Origin: Plasmodium coatneyi
Lineage: Eukaryota; Apicomplexa; Aconoidasida; Haemosporida; Plasmodiidae
Length of the DNA stretch: 64,000 bases
Direction: 5' to 3'
Assembly (NCBI RefSeq): GCF_001680005.1
Contig: NC_033558.1
Location: forward strand, 278,501-342,500
Below are positions 1 through 12,324 of the stretch, piece after piece (within the stretch, counting starts at the first letter, position 1; every line of letters begins with the position of its first letter). Under the pieces are notes generated by a model. The model made no database searches and had not been told where the DNA came from. It saw only the letters and a program-made list of their open reading frames with translations. A program made the translations under genes and the position numbers.

Positions 1-127
1 CCCCCTTGGTGGCTCGCACGCCGTTCAGGTTGTTGTCGATGAGGATTAGCTGCCTGTTCTGGCAGAAGATACTTTCGGCCAGCATGTTCAGCTCAACCAG
101 CCGGCTATAATATTGCGTGCCCTCCAT
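1..127 (-). CDS. PDRG1-like prefoldin-family protein, N-terminal 42 residues (runs off window)
   Basis: The minus strand from the ATG at 125-127 stays open to the window edge. It encodes a helical stretch (SRLVELNMLAESIFCQNRQL followed by ILIDNNLNGVRATK) that follows the start of human PDRG1 (LVEVEELAEEVLADKRQIVDLD...). PDRG1 is a small prefoldin-like subunit of the R2TP/URI co-chaperone complex in the cytosol. The gene is divergent from the ESF2-like gene. Only the first 42 codons are visible, so another prefoldin-like coiled coil remains possible. Confidence 0.6.
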   Translation of the reverse strand, partial: MEGTQYYSRLVELNMLAESIFCQNRQLILIDNNLNGVRATKG

Positions 128-314
128 CTTTTGCGGTCACCTACGTGGTCCAAAGGGATGCCCGCTTAGTAGTACTATACTCCTTTTGGAGGTTATTACA
201 AGAGTGGCGTTTGGCAGGATTGGCCGAGGGAATTTCTTTAACAGGGTGTGGAGGAGGCGCGCGGAATGATTCTTCGTCGTGCGTTTTTTGCACGGTGCTT
301 CGGAGGCGAAAAAG

Positions 315-352
<38 letters not shown>

Positions 353-592
353 ATAAACCTTATAAATACAATATCGCATAGGGCGGAGGTCCCGTTCCCC
401 CGCGCGAGTAGCGAAAAAGTATCTTCATTTTATTTTCTCCATTTGAGAAGGAAACGCCCGACGAGCAGTTGCAGGTTTAGCGCGGGGAAAGTAACCCCCA
501 TTTTGAAATCGGAAGAGAGGGAAAAGGAATCTATACCCTCCAAGGTATAGACTTGTATACCGCTCCTTTTCTTTTTTTTAACTACCGCAAAA
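128..592. promoter_or_regulatory. Divergent intergenic/promoter region with long poly-A tract
   Basis: This 465-base gap separates two divergently transcribed genes and must hold both promoters. It contains an A run of about 37 bases near 315-351. No gene is supported here. Confidence 0.5.
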
Positions 593-1463
593 ATGGACGA
601 AGATAGTGAAAAAGCAGAGGAGAGGCAACCGCCCGCGTTGGAAGGCAACCATGGGGAAGGGGAAGAGAACCATCCTGGGGACAACCCCCCAACGGACGAA
701 CGATTCCAATTCAACGACAACCTGTGGAAGCGCGTCAGGAAGGAGGAATCCAAAAAGGGCATTGTTTACCTGGCGGACGTACCAATAGGGTTAACTGCAT
801 CCCGGTTAAGGGAAATATTCAGTCACTACGGGACGGTTAACAGAATACATTTAAATCGAACGAAGGATGAAGGAGAAGAAGAAGGGAAAGGTTTCCTCTC
901 CTCCCATATGAGGAAGAAGGATGGAAAAAATTTAGGGGAAAAAAAAAAAAAAAAAAATGGTCAAATATCAAGATGGGTACATAGAGTTTATGAACAAAAA
1001 GGACGCCATGAAAGCCGTGCGTACTTTAAACAACCAACTGATTGGAGGGAAGAAAAGGAAGAATATGGTGCGAGAATATTTTTGGCACTTAAAACTTATA
1101 AAGGACAACTTCCTTTGGAGTGAAATCACATCGTCTGCCCTCTATCGAAGAATGTCCAGGAAGGACAAATTAACCCATGCATTGAAGGACATGTATAAAG
1201 GGTATGAGGCCTACGTGGAAAAAAATGGAGGCTCCTATCATGGGAAGGTTAGGAGTGGGGGGATCCAAAAAGGGGACCGACCACAGAACAGGAAAAAGGA
1301 GGGTCCTCATATGAAGAGGTCAGTTTGCCCACTCCGGTTTGTCACGGTGAAGAAGGGGGAGGAGACAAAAAAGGTTCCCCTCGAAGTTTCCCACGAAGAG
1401 CCCCCCTCCTTGCGTCGCAACAACAACGCTGTTTCTGCGGACCTGCTGAAGATGCTCATGTAG
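593..1463 (+). CDS. ESF2/ABT1-like nucleolar RNA-binding protein (frame broken at a poly-A tract)
   Basis: The ATG at 593 opens a frame with an acidic N-terminus and then the start of an RRM (GIVYLADVPIGLTASRLREI, then FSHYGTVNRIHL). After a Lys-rich loop the RRM continues (YQDGYIEFMNKKDAMKAVRT, then LNNQLIGG), followed by the ESF2/ABT1 signature around YFWHLKLIKDNFLWSEITS and a basic C-terminus ending at 1463. ESF2/ABT1 acts in the nucleolus in early 18S rRNA processing with U3/Dhr1. The two halves lie in frames one base apart and join at a run of 19 A (939-957); 18 A would restore one frame. I read this as a homopolymer error or length polymorphism rather than a dead gene, because both halves keep family residues. 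A short intron here is possible but would remove conserved loop residues. Confidence 0.75.
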
Positions 1464-1550
1464 GGGGGGACGATGTGGGCCAAGCACCCACCATGTGGAA
1501 ACATAATTTCGATGCAAGTGCATAACGCGGAAACGTCATTTGCGGCCCCC

Positions 1551-2296
1551 TCACAGCGGGACGGAGAAGTCCCTGGAGACCTTCCTCTTCTCGAAGCTCA
1601 TGTCGCTCAAGTTGACCATCAGGTTCCAGGCCACGGGCTTCATAATTTGACCTGCATAATTAACAAGGAAAAAAAAAAGGGGCATAACATGGAGAAGAGG
1701 AAGGTAGACGCTTAACGTCGATAGACTCATCGGATTAATTAGGCCACTCGCCCTGCCGAAGCGCCATTGTTTGTTTGTTTGTTTGTTTGTTTTTGTGTGT
1801 GTTTTTTTTTTCCTTTTTCCTGCTCACCCTTGTCACTGAGCGCCAAGATGACTCCCAAGTCAGACCCGACGGTAGACAGTTTGTACGAGCCATGCTGTCC
1901 TACCGAAAGAACCTTCGCCCTGATTATGTCTCCCTGTTTAAAGCATTCAAAGTTGTCCCCCAACTCTCCATCGTACACATGGATATCGCTCTTGTTAATG
2001 AATGCCCTGAATGAATTTTTTATGGCTCTATTGTTCAGCAAAATTATGTTGCAATAGATTACGTTGAAGGTGACTCGATAGACCTTACACGTCACCAAGT
2101 CTCCTACTTGGGGCAGCGGGATGAAATCCTTCGTGTTGGCTACGCTAATGATTTGCTTTCCATTGCTGTCCGTTACGAGCTGCCTTCTCCCCAGGATGGA
2201 GGACCTCACCTCCTTCTGCAAGATGTACGTGTTTTCTCCGCTGACGTATAGGTCGGAGCTCCCGAGAGCTTCCCCGGGCAGCACGATGGAGTCCAT
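1551..2296 (-). CDS. CSL4: Exosome complex component CSL4 (EXOSC1)
   Basis: Two exons: 2296-1828 and 1651-1551, with an intron from 1827 to 1652 (GTGAGC...polypyrimidine...AG). The spliced product is 189 residues, close to human EXOSC1 (195). The N-terminal domain begins VLPGE and holds GENTYILQKEVRSSILGR. The S1-type domain has VGDLVTCKVYRVTFNVIYC, the NSFRAFI loop and FKQGDIIRAKVLSVGQ. The C-terminal zinc-ribbon-like part across the splice reads SDKG then QIMKPVAWNLM, aligning with human SESG-IQMVPISWCEM, which confirms the splice. CSL4 is a cap subunit of the RNA exosome. 2296 is the first in-frame ATG; the open frame upstream has no ATG and hits a stop. A donor-like GGTGAGTT near 2410 suggests a 5' UTR intron. 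Confidence 0.9.
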
Positions 2297-2390
2297 CCGG
2301 GCGGGGCGGTAACGCAACTGGCGAACGTCACCCCACTTCGTTTTCCGTTGACTCCCCCTTTTTGCCAACACGTCGAATGACTCATCCACG

Positions 2391-2562
2391 TGGGCAACTC
2401 ACCGTAAGTTTAACTCGCCACTGAAGGATGTTCAATTTTCCTCGGTTTGTAAAAAAAAAAAAAAAAATGTGCTACATAATGTTGCTTTTTCTATGAACAA
2501 GTCAGGTAAAAAAAGGGATAAGATAAAAATAGCTATTTTTGCAACTAATTTGCCTGACCGTT

Positions 2563-2596
<34 letters not shown>

Positions 2597-2637
2597 GCGC
2601 TTTGGCGCGTACCGCGTACCGTGCTGAATAGCAACTC
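2391..2637. other. Short intergenic gap with two poly-A tracts
   Basis: Between the TRAPPC9-like stop and the CSL4 gene; contains A runs near 2451-2467 and 2567-2593. No gene is seen. A possible 5' UTR exon of CSL4 would lie around 2411-2440. Confidence 0.4.
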
Positions 2638-5600
2638 CTAAACAACCGTAACCAGAACCGGCTCGTGGTGGAAAAGCAAAGCGTGGTATGCATGAAAATA
2701 CACAGCGACGTAAAATAAAACCTTCCCCGGAAATAGGGAGTACACGTTGAGGGAGTGCAGGAGGTGTGTTTTTTTTTTCAATCGTTTTGGCTTCTTCCCC
2801 CCTTTGGGCATACAGTTGTCCGTTGTCCACGTTTGGCTAAGGGACCCACTACTACTCAAGCTCCCAATCAGCTTTATACAGCTGAAGTTGGAGGGATAAA
2901 CCAGCAGGGTGTATTCCCCCAGATTCAGGGGAGATAAGTTTTTCAAAAATATTTTAATGACGAAAAACTCCCCAACGGACGACTCAAAATAATTTTTCCT
3001 AATCCCAATTTCGTTCATGTGTTTGAAGTTCAACGCTTTGGAACACTTGGGGATGATCACGCTGCTTTTTTTTTTTGCAATTGTAGAACTTGGGGGATAA
3101 CACTACTGGTGGGTAGAATATATCGTTCGGGAAGTTCGTTTGAAAGAGGGGGTTCTTCCAATGGGGGGGGTCTTTCACTGCCCCGGTCTCCATTACATCC
3201 TCCACTCTTGACACTTCTTCTGTTTGTTTCACTTCCGCATGCGCGCAGAACAGGGTCTCCCGCTTGGGCGCCGTTTTCCTGCCCTGCTTCACCTCGCCGA
3301 TGGATCCATCCGTCATAGAGAAGACGCTGTGCTCATGTGTGCCCCCCCCCCGTGAAGGCAACTCCTCCTTCTCAAAATTGAGGAAGAAACGTCCTACTTT
3401 ATTCCCATAAATGTAGACATTGTTAAGGTAGGAGCTGTAGAGACTAAGAAGTCCGGACTTCTTGTGTCGGTCGAAGGAGAGGTACACGTGCACATCTATG
3501 TACAATAAAAAATATTTGACTGCATCTTCTCGGGTAGCAAATGAGAGGTTCTTCTTTCGCTTGATTCTCTGAACCCATAGAACCCATTTACTCGGGTTGT
3601 CATCTGTCTCCACCACGCACGTGGGCCGCCTCCTACCCACCTTCTTCGCAGAGCAGTAGTTCACGTACCCGCTAAAATTCCTGATGAACAATTCTACGAA
3701 CATGTATTTGTTGTCCGTGCAGATGGTGAGGTCCTTCCTCGGGGAGAACCGTTTGCGAAGTGGAGGTGCCCCACCAAGGTCGGGTCCCTTCTCCAGGGGC
3801 ACTTCCCCACTGCGCCGATTTGTATACCCCTCTGCACCGCCTTCGAAATAGCTCTCCATGTTGATTTCCGTACACTTGAGCTTCCTCCCCCTGAGGTTAC
3901 CCACATGGATAGTATTCCCATCCGGCCCCTCGGCTAAATCATCCTCCTCCTCAGTCATAACTCGACTCAAAGCATTGATTACACTGGCGCTGTAGAAATC
4001 CGAGTTCACCATTTCGTCTAGCACATCTGTTACGTTAAAGCTGACGTAGGGGAAGCAAAACAGCTGATCAACGGACACGTTTCTGATGACACTAAGGCGA
4101 AGCTTAATCTTCTGGACGGCATAGTAGGGATTGCTTTTTTCGCTGGAGTAGATCACACGCACGTCACACTCGTTAATTAAAATGGAGCCGATGCACCTAA
4201 TGGGGATGTACAAACAGTGATCCCTTCTAACCGTTATTGGTTCCCCTTTTCCGATACGAATGACGTCTGCCTTTTGGTCATTTCCACAGTTACGCTTCAT
4301 TTGAAATGCTTGATTAAAAAAAAACTTTAAAAAAAAATCTCCCAAATTTTTATGCTTATATTTTACCTGCACGTTCAGGTAGTTAATGTCCACATGGGAA
4401 CTCTTATTTTCTAAAATGAGGCACAAGAATTTTGTTTCTCCTTCGAGTAATTCTGTGTGTCTTGCGTCGATGGAGAAATACTGGTTGTCATACGTTTCGT
4501 CCACGTGGTTGATGCTTCCATGGTTGGTCTTTTCCTCGTCGCTTGATTGGTTTGTGTTCTCCGTGGAGGAAGCCATATCAGACGAGCTGCTCCATGATCG
4601 ACGCGCTAACCGTGCAATTGGATCACATGATTGGTTGCCCAACTCCGGGGATGATTCAGACGAAGAGGACACAGACAGGGAGGACTTCTTAGGAGTTGCT
4701 CCTCCAGTCGGTGGAGACGCACCAGATTGTATGGCCACTTCGCCGGTCACTTCGTCAGCCACTTTCCACAAGGAGTCATCCCGCCGCATGCCCTGAGATG
4801 CCCCCGAGGAAGACCTGCAGAACCTGTCCAGGTCGGATCCATCATGCAACATCGACTGGACGTCCACGTACCTGCTAAAGTTAAAAAGCTTTATTTCGGA
4901 ATTGAGGCAAAAATAATTCCTAATCACAAAGACGGAGCATGTGTTGGACATCTTCAATGCGTAGCTTAGCAGTGCAGCTCCGTCTGTCCTATTCATACTT
5001 CCAATATTGTGTTTAGAACAAAGGGATTCCTCCTCCCCGTGGGCACTCTTCCCATTATTTTCCGTCCCCGCAATGGCGCAGTATTCTTCCCTGCTTTCAT
5101 TTTCGCCCATTTTCACCTGAACATGTTCATAATTTTTCTGTGCACAGTTTGTACTACTGGGGTGATTCTCTCCCCCGGGTGGCGGCGAAATGAAGGATTC
5201 CCCCGTGATGAATTTACCACACGCACCCCCCATGAAACACTTCCTAAGAACGGACGTATCGTATAGAAGGTACTGATCAAAGTGGAGGTAACTGATACAG
5301 TAGGACACCCCCAGGAGAAATAAAAGACCCGTTTCTTTTGCCCTGAAGGAGAGGCGAACCTTCGTCGTGTGATTCTTCTTCCTAGACATGAGAAACACCA
5401 CATTGGATGCGTAAGTCTCTACAGGAACTCCAGAGGTAATCAACCTTATACTGTTTAGAACTAAATTTGTCGAGAGAGTATTTTTTAGAGTTACCTCCAC
5501 CTGGTTAACACTGTTCAGCTCACAAATGTTCTGTATTTTTGTGTTCCTTTCCACTTCGTTAAAGGGATTGTATTTGAAAACGTCTTTTTCTTCACCAGCG

Positions 5601-8600
5601 TGTTCTTCCATTCCTTTACCTTCCGACGGGGGGAAGCTTACTTTCTTGTAAAATTTTTCACAGTTGTTTTTCTCATTAATGTATTCGATGTTGAGTAGCA
5701 CTGGGGAAGGTGCACACCTTCCTTCTGTCATTCCGCACAGGAAGTGAATCTGCTTCCTGCGTTGTGGGTTATTTTTCCCTCTGTTGCTATTTTTCCTTTT
5801 AGACTTGTCCTCTTTAGGTTGCTTTTGGGGGAGGGCTAACAGGTGGGAATTTTTCGTCGCTTCGTGACTTCTCTCCCCACCTTCGTAGCTCCTCCCCTCG
5901 GCGTCGCTGCTGGACGAGTCCAATTCTGAAGAGGAACTCCCAGAAGAGGAACTGTCCCACGAAAGCGTGCCACAAGGACACCCCCCTTGGTACATCTTCC
6001 CCCCTTTTGTGTGAACCCCCCCGGCAAAGCAGACGTCCCCTCCCTGACTCAACCTCCTTAAGTATGATCTGCTCCTCCGTTTCTCTCTCTTATCCATGAC
6101 CAGCGTAACAAAAGGGGGGAAGCAAATGTGTCTCTCACTCTTCCTAAGCGTCTCATAAATGTTACACAGAATTAACCTCTGTACTTCTTTCCTTAGCACT
6201 TTTGCCAGAAAAAAAAGTAGAAGCAAATTACAAACGATGGATTCACTGAGCAAGTTAAGTCGTGAAAGAACTTCACTAAGTAATGCCAGAACCCCATGCT
6301 GCAATTTCCCGTTTTGTCCTTTCCTCTTTTTTTTGTACATTTGTAGCTTTTCTCCATGTTTGTTCAGGCAGAAAAAACTACGTATGCTAATTTCCCTCGA
6401 GCAGAACCATAACAACCGTTTAAGGTTGTAGTTGCTGGATGCGTCCAACACGCTCTTAAATAGGACGTGACTGTGTTGATCGTTTTGCGATGGTAGGACA
6501 ACACCCCCCTGGTTCGTCTCTTCTTTATGAACTCCTCCAAGTAATGCAGCTATGTTTCGTCCGATTGGTAACACTGTGTTGATTCCTTCATTCGGATTCT
6601 GCTTCTGCTTTTGATGCTCCTCCCCAGCAACGTTCGCGTTACCCTCACCCGTGGGGGGCTCCCCGGGGTGAACTTCACTCGCCTTCTTCAACCACCGCAT
6701 GGGGAAATTCACGTTGCACCTTTTTCTGGGGAAGACTCTATTTAGTAACTCGTTCGGGTGGTCACTCCGTCCCTCTTTGCCCGTTGATCCGGTCGATCTA
6801 GGCACCCCTGGTGGTGTACCCCCGTCAAAGTCGACCTGCACACAGGGGAGGCCATAAAACGGGAGGAGACTGTTCAAAAAGACATACGTCAGGTAGAACC
6901 TCCTGTGTTCAAAGAAGCGTGTGCAAAGAAGATAAATGGTGAAGGCAAACTTTCGACTTGCCCCGATGTGCTGGTAAATGTTGGCTAGCTCGACATAGAA
7001 TCGGACATACAGCTGGTGACTGAACCGTTCGGTCACGCAGGAGTATTTTCTCATGGCTGTAAAAATATGCCTCTTCTTTTTAATAGCTAGGAGGTACTTC
7101 AGATAGCATAGGAGGTAATCTGCGAAGAGTTCCTGTGCAGGCAGTAAAGGGGTAGTACTGTCTGACTCCCCACCAGGGGAGACAACACATGCATTCCGCA
7201 TGGCAGACAAGGATTCACTTAACTTGTGTTCCATAAACCCAATCAGATAAATCAACGTGTTGTGTCCTTTAATAGTTACATTGAAAAAGTAGAAATCTTT
7301 CTCACTGGACTCATCCCCAGAGTGGTAGTCCTCCCCGTCCTCCTCCCCCCTGTCATAAACATTCAGAACGTTAATGAAAGAGCTTATGTTCTTAGCCACC
7401 CCCGACGAGGGGGAATCACTTGTATGGTCGAAACTGTACAGAGAAAAATGTGCATTATTATGGTAGGGATGGTAGGATCTCTCCTTCATGGATCCACTGT
7501 AGGAAGAAGCATCGAAGAAGAAGTTCGCGTAGTTGGTATACCTACTCGGAAGTAACCTTTCATATGTCTGAACAAGCATATTTTCTACTACTTCTGCAAA
7601 ACGGAAGGTATACTTTTCGTTGTTGTTTAGTCTACAGAAGTGACCCCAGTTTTGTGTAACATACAGGTACATGCTTAACGCTATACAGAAGGTGATATTC
7701 CCATCGGATAGGTCATCTTTATTACCTCCCTCTTTAACCATTTCGTAGCACTCCAAATAGCTTTCCAATGAATCAAGGGGACTTCCTAAAAGGAGAAACA
7801 CATCTCCTTCTTTCTTTCTCATTTCGTATACTTTGTTTCTTACCATTCCCTTGTCGCTCTGTTTGGACTTCTTCCTTGGGGCCTCTCCTTGGGGGTGCTC
7901 TCCCTTACCCGGGAAAGTGGTGTCCTCTTCCCTTCCTTCGATCGCATCTACACTTTGGGAATCCTCCTCACGGAAACCCTCATGCCCACCACCACAGTCG
8001 TCATTATACTGATCGCTTTCCTCCTCATCGTAGTCCTCACTCTGCTCACCATTGTAGTCTTCGCTCAGTAAATCGTCCTCAGCATGGTGATGCTTCTCTG
8101 TGTCTTCCTCTTCCTTGTCACCCCCATCTGAACGTCGATCGGGGGAACCCCCTCCACTCCCCTGCACACTTTCCAAAGATACCACTTCCCCCCCGATGGG
8201 ATCTCCATCCCGTCTCTCTGAATGAATTACATCTGTCTCTTCCCCCCCCGCAAGATCAGCAACAGCATCTATTTGTACCGCCTCTGCTGTTGCCTCCACA
8301 CCGTGTGGGTCCTTATGATGGAGTCTGCCCTCCTCGTACGCACTACACTTGGACAACCGGGGGGCTCCCTCATAGACGAACCCATCTCCCCCCCCTTCGT
8401 TGTCATCTGACTGGTCTTGCTCAGGATGCTCCATTTCACATCGTTGTAGTACCTTTTTATATTTACGTAGAGGTTATTATCGTGGCTGTTTTTACGACTG
8501 GTAAGGTTGGCCTTGCTGGAGAGGTCCCTGTTGCTTAGGCTCTTTTTCAGATGCAGGCCAGCAGTACCATTCACTCCATCCGTGCCAGTAATACCTGTCT

Positions 8601-10392
8601 CCCCCTGTTCCTCCCCCTTCTGAGCCTTCCCAAACGTTCTGCTTACACCGGGGAGGACCCCCTCCAGGTGCCTTCTCCTACGTCGATCCAGCACACTTTC
8701 ACTTCCCACCTTGGCAGTCCGAACCGATTCGCAGTTTGCGCTCTCCATAAGCTCCTCCATATACTTCCTCACACTCTCTTTAGTCATCATACTATGTAGA
8801 GAAAGCGCAAAAATGTAAAAGGCGTTCAGAAGAACTGCCTGGAAAAATTTGTTATACTGAATGTTAAAGTGCTTTTTCACTGACGGGAGGAAGACAATGA
8901 TTCGAAAGTTCCTGTAATTCTTGCAGATGAAGGAAATGGGTTCGTGTGTTGCACTGCTCCCTCCGTGTATCATTGTGTTGGTTCTGTGTAGAGTTGTCTT
9001 CTCTCCATGTAATGTCGTCCTATGTTCGTCACTCTCACCCACATTTCCGTTGGCGTGTGCACTGTGGTTTCCTCCCGTGCCACCGCCCCAGATCCAACTG
9101 TCGAAAATTCCCTCATCGCAGGACACCCCCTCCTCACTGGACGAGTGCACATTCACCGACTTGTACTCCTTCGCAGACGCTTTTTGGAAAATACTTAAAA
9201 AATTGGTGGAATATTTTTTCTTTCCTTTGTAGCTTTTCCCGCTGCTGCTGCGTGCTCCACCTCCTTCCGCAGTGGAGGGCTCTACGGCGGATGCACTGCC
9301 AGACGGAATAACCGCCACTGCCGACGTGGTGGAGTCCCCCTTCGTGCTGACCGGTGAAACCCCATTGTGTGAAGCAGCTCCTTTGCGGGTGGAAACAACT
9401 ACATTGTCCTCCTCTTCCTTCTCTCGGATACCAATACGTGGGACTACATTCTCTGATGTCACTGCACGTTCGAGGGGTTTCCCACCTGTGAGGTTCCTTT
9501 GTTTATCTTCCAAGTAGTATGCTGAATTTTTCAACAGGGGAAAATTTCCTTCCTTCATATACTCATATGGATTTTTTTTTTTTTTTTTTTCCCGAACATC
9601 TGTTACTATGTCTTTTGAGGGGGCTACCTCTGCAGTGTTCTTGGTGTACCCATCGCCGTTGCCACGACCTACGTCCCCTCCGACGGTACCTCCCCCAGGT
9701 CCATTTCCGTAAAGGAAACTCTCATTTATTCTCATAATTTGGGACATAATATAATCGTCGTACTTGTCAGAAGAGGGGATGACTAGAACCCGTTGTACGA
9801 ACACACAGCTGTTTCGAAAAAAAATATTATTGTAGGTGTTGATCAGATGCACCAACTTTTCCCTCATGCGGTGCAGCCCAGCGTCCTCATCAGGGGGGGA
9901 ACTGGACGGAATAGCATCATCTGTCGTTGGTATGCCTCCTTCGCGCAGCTCATGAACCCCAATCGATATAAACACGTTGGAGAAAAAATTCACTCTGTCC
10001 ACCCGCATGGACTTCTCACCCAGATCGATGTAACTAATCGAGAGACTTCCATTCCTCCGAACATAACTGGCGTTTTTGAAAATTTCAAAAAACGTCTCAT
10101 CGTGGTGATCATCTCTGTCTGCATGATCTGTCTCTGCGTGTTCTGTGTTCGCTTCCTTGCTCCTTGAAAACCCCTGTGAGGGGAGTTCACTACGCAAGAA
10201 CAACTCATTGTCACTGGCGTTTATATGGTTAATGTAGCCGTGCAGGTGGTGAAACAGGTCGTCGTAGTTTATCTGCCCGTATAGGTTCCTCACTTTGTTG
10301 GAGACCTCCTGGAACAGCTCCTCACTCGTTCGCTCCGTCTTCCACAGGTACACCTTGGCCTTTCCATAGTCCCCCAAGTTGATATGGTTCAT
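2638..10392 (-). CDS. TRAPPC9/Trs120-like TRAPP-II subunit, very large, two frame breaks
   Basis: Three minus-strand open segments form one gene. The N-terminal segment starts at 10392 (first ATG, MNHINLGDYGKAKVYLW) and contains the Trs120-type block GSLSISYIDLGEKSMRVDRV followed by FVQRVLVIPSS. The middle segment (from about 8400 to 3077) has solenoid-like helices (LGSPLDSLESYLECYEMV) and then the Ig-like region typical of TRAPPC9: FKYNPFNE, QVEVTLKNTLSTNLVLNSIR, LITSGVPVET, ETGLLFLLGVSY. The last segment (to the stop at 2638) ends with another strand-rich domain (SLFPGKVLFYVAVYFHAYH). The breaks map to a G8 run (plus 8388-8395; nine G would join) and an A11 run (plus 3066-3076; ten A would join). 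The product would be near 2,580 residues against about 1,150 in human, with long acidic and Ser/Gly-rich inserts usual in Plasmodium. TRAPP-II acts in Golgi and post-Golgi vesicle tethering and Rab activation. The breaks look like homopolymer errors. Confidence 0.7.
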
Positions 10393-10917
10393 CGGTGGAA
10401 CGGTGGAACCGTGAAACGGTAATACGTCAAACGGGCAAATCGGCAAAGGAACGATGTGCCACCCCCTTAGAGCTGTGGCCAAAACGGGAAAAGTGTGCCC
10501 CGAAGGAGTGCACGCAAGGGTGTACCAAAAGGGTGTGAATAAACCGAACCCACGACAAGTCAATGTGAGCACACATAACAGGCTCTCCTTAAGACCATTT
10601 AACAATTGCAAAAATGAATGAATGAATAAATAAAATGGCGAACCGGGTTATATTTTTCTGGGGACCAGTCGGCATGTTCCTCTCGCGGTGACGACACCTA
10701 GGTCGGTCATGAGCTCGCCCACCTTCAGTTTTCCCTTTTTGCCCTTTTTTTTTTTTTTTTTTTGCACATTTTTTTTTCAAATTATTTTGCCCATTCTTTT
10801 TTTTCCTTTTTTTTGTTAATTTTTTTTTCCCAATCTGAATGATGCCGTGGTGCAAGGCTGGCATATGCCCAGGGACGTGCGAATGTGCAGGCCTCGCACG
10901 GGCGCATCTTTCGCCGC
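10393..10917. promoter_or_regulatory. Divergent promoter region with T tracts
   Basis: The gap separates the divergent TRAPPC9-like (-) and unknown (+) genes. It includes T runs around 10747-10763 and 10800-10829. Open frames here lack homology signals and use non-ATG starts. Confidence 0.45.
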
Positions 10918-12324
10918 ATGGAGTTGCTAGTCGAAACGTCACTCATCCCTTTGGCAGTGTTGCTGCTACGAGGAAGTCTGTTCTCTTGGAGATCCAAATT
11001 ACTACTTCTCTCAGGCACACTCGTCCTGCTTAATGGGGGACGCCGCTGTGGGTGCTTCATACCCCCCGAGGGGGCAACCGCGAAGGCCTGGCGGCTGTTC
11101 GTGTCCAAACCGGCACAGAAAAAAGCCAACCAACTGAAAACCAAAATAGTGGTGAACAAAAAAAAAAAGGAAGAAAATCTAAAAAGAAAAATAAGTAAAG
11201 GAGTAGAATTTAAAAGCTCAGCAAAGTATAAGGTGATTGAAGATCTACTGGAAGGATACCCATTCACATCGCTACCAGCCCCTGCACAGAGTGTGCAAAG
11301 GCTACCATTCATGTTGCTGAAGGGAAAAGTGAAAGGAGAATTCTTACAAGGAATGGAATTACCCTTTGGTCTAATTGACCCCGTAAAATATGAACTGCTA
11401 AAGTTAATCGGTCGGTTAGGAGACCCTTTTAGAAACTTATGCTCTCATTCGATGACACCAAGACTTCTTATCGACGCTCTTTTCAAGAACCAACCTGAAC
11501 TGACTTACGACGAATTCTGTTACAGGTTGGAGTATAGAAGGAGGTTTCTCATGCCATCCTACACAGACGTTTTCATGTATGAGAAGGAACTCCTCTGGCA
11601 GCAGTGGATAGCTGTGCGGAATTTGAAAGAAGTATCCCCTGAAACACCAGAAGAGGATCATGAACGTGTTCAGAAGATTCTAGAACCAGATGAGACCACC
11701 ATGCCGATCGTTATGGTAAAGGTGAACAGAGAAATAAGTAACCAGGGAATCCATCCAGCCGTTCTGAAAATGTTCTTCGATTTTTTAAATGTAGACAGAC
11801 GTCCAGATAAACTGAGTCGAGACTATGCTTTCCTAAAGTTAGAATCCATTATGAGGAAACTTAAGAATAGAGACTTCCTCGAGGGGATCAAACCGGATTA
11901 CATCTACTTCATGTTGAACGAACGAGCGAAAGAAGCCTTCTCATCCTACAACGAAAGTGAATTTGAAAAGAGCTACCACGAAGCACTTAATCACAACAAT
12001 ATGAAACAGAACCTCCTCTCACAAAACGCCACTTACAAAAAGGAAAGGAAACTCTTCTCGGAGAAGACAAAAAAATCTCTCATGAAATTCTACGATATTG
12101 AACTTCCTTCCTTTTTCAAAGATTATGTTAAAAAGAAGGAAGAAAACTACAAGGTCATTCACGCCAAGATTAACCGAATGATCACAGGTAAGTACCTTAA
12201 GAGGAAACGTCGTAGGGAGGACATCCTGGCTGGTCGCATTACCCCAGAGGAGTCACCAGTAGGGGATACCCCTGAGGATGATACGCAGCCCCGCAAGAAG
12301 AAGAAAAAGAAGAAGAAGAAGTGA
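10918..12324 (+). CDS. Conserved-looking protein of unknown function, 468 aa
   Basis: A single-exon frame from the first ATG at 10918 to TGA at 12322-12324. The N-terminus (about residues 1-45) is hydrophobic and Leu-rich with basic residues, MELLVETSLIPLAVLLLRGS onward, and could be a signal or organelle-targeting leader. Residues 60-95 are Lys-rich. The centre is an ordered helical region without low complexity (GLIDPVKYELLKLIGRLGDP; MPIVMVKVNREISNQGIHPA). The C-terminus is very basic and ends in a Lys run. Basic tail, targeting-like leader and compact core would fit a mitochondrial or apicoplast ribosomal/RNA-binding protein, but I do not recognise the family. Confidence 0.75.
   Translation: MELLVETSLIPLAVLLLRGSLFSWRSKLLLLSGTLVLLNGGRRCGCFIPPEGATAKAWRLFVSKPAQKKANQLKTKIVVNKKKKEENLKRKISKGVEFKSSAKYKVIEDLLEGYPFTSLPAPAQSVQRLPFMLLKGKVKGEFLQGMELPFGLIDPVKYELLKLIGRLGDPFRNLCSHSMTPRLLIDALFKNQPELTYDEFCYRLEYRRRFLMPSYTDVFMYEKELLWQQWIAVRNLKEVSPETPEEDHERVQKILEPDETTMPIVMVKVNREISNQGIHPAVLKMFFDFLNVDRRPDKLSRDYAFLKLESIMRKLKNRDFLEGIKPDYIYFMLNERAKEAFSSYNESEFEKSYHEALNHNNMKQNLLSQNATYKKERKLFSEKTKKSLMKFYDIELPSFFKDYVKKKEENYKVIHAKINRMITGKYLKRKRRREDILAGRITPEESPVGDTPEDDTQPRKKKKKKKKK

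Noticed and set aside
7768..8538. 256-codon + strand open frame rich in Pro, His and Leu
   Set aside because: It is the antisense of the acidic low-complexity part of the TRAPPC9-like gene, whose own frame carries the homology.
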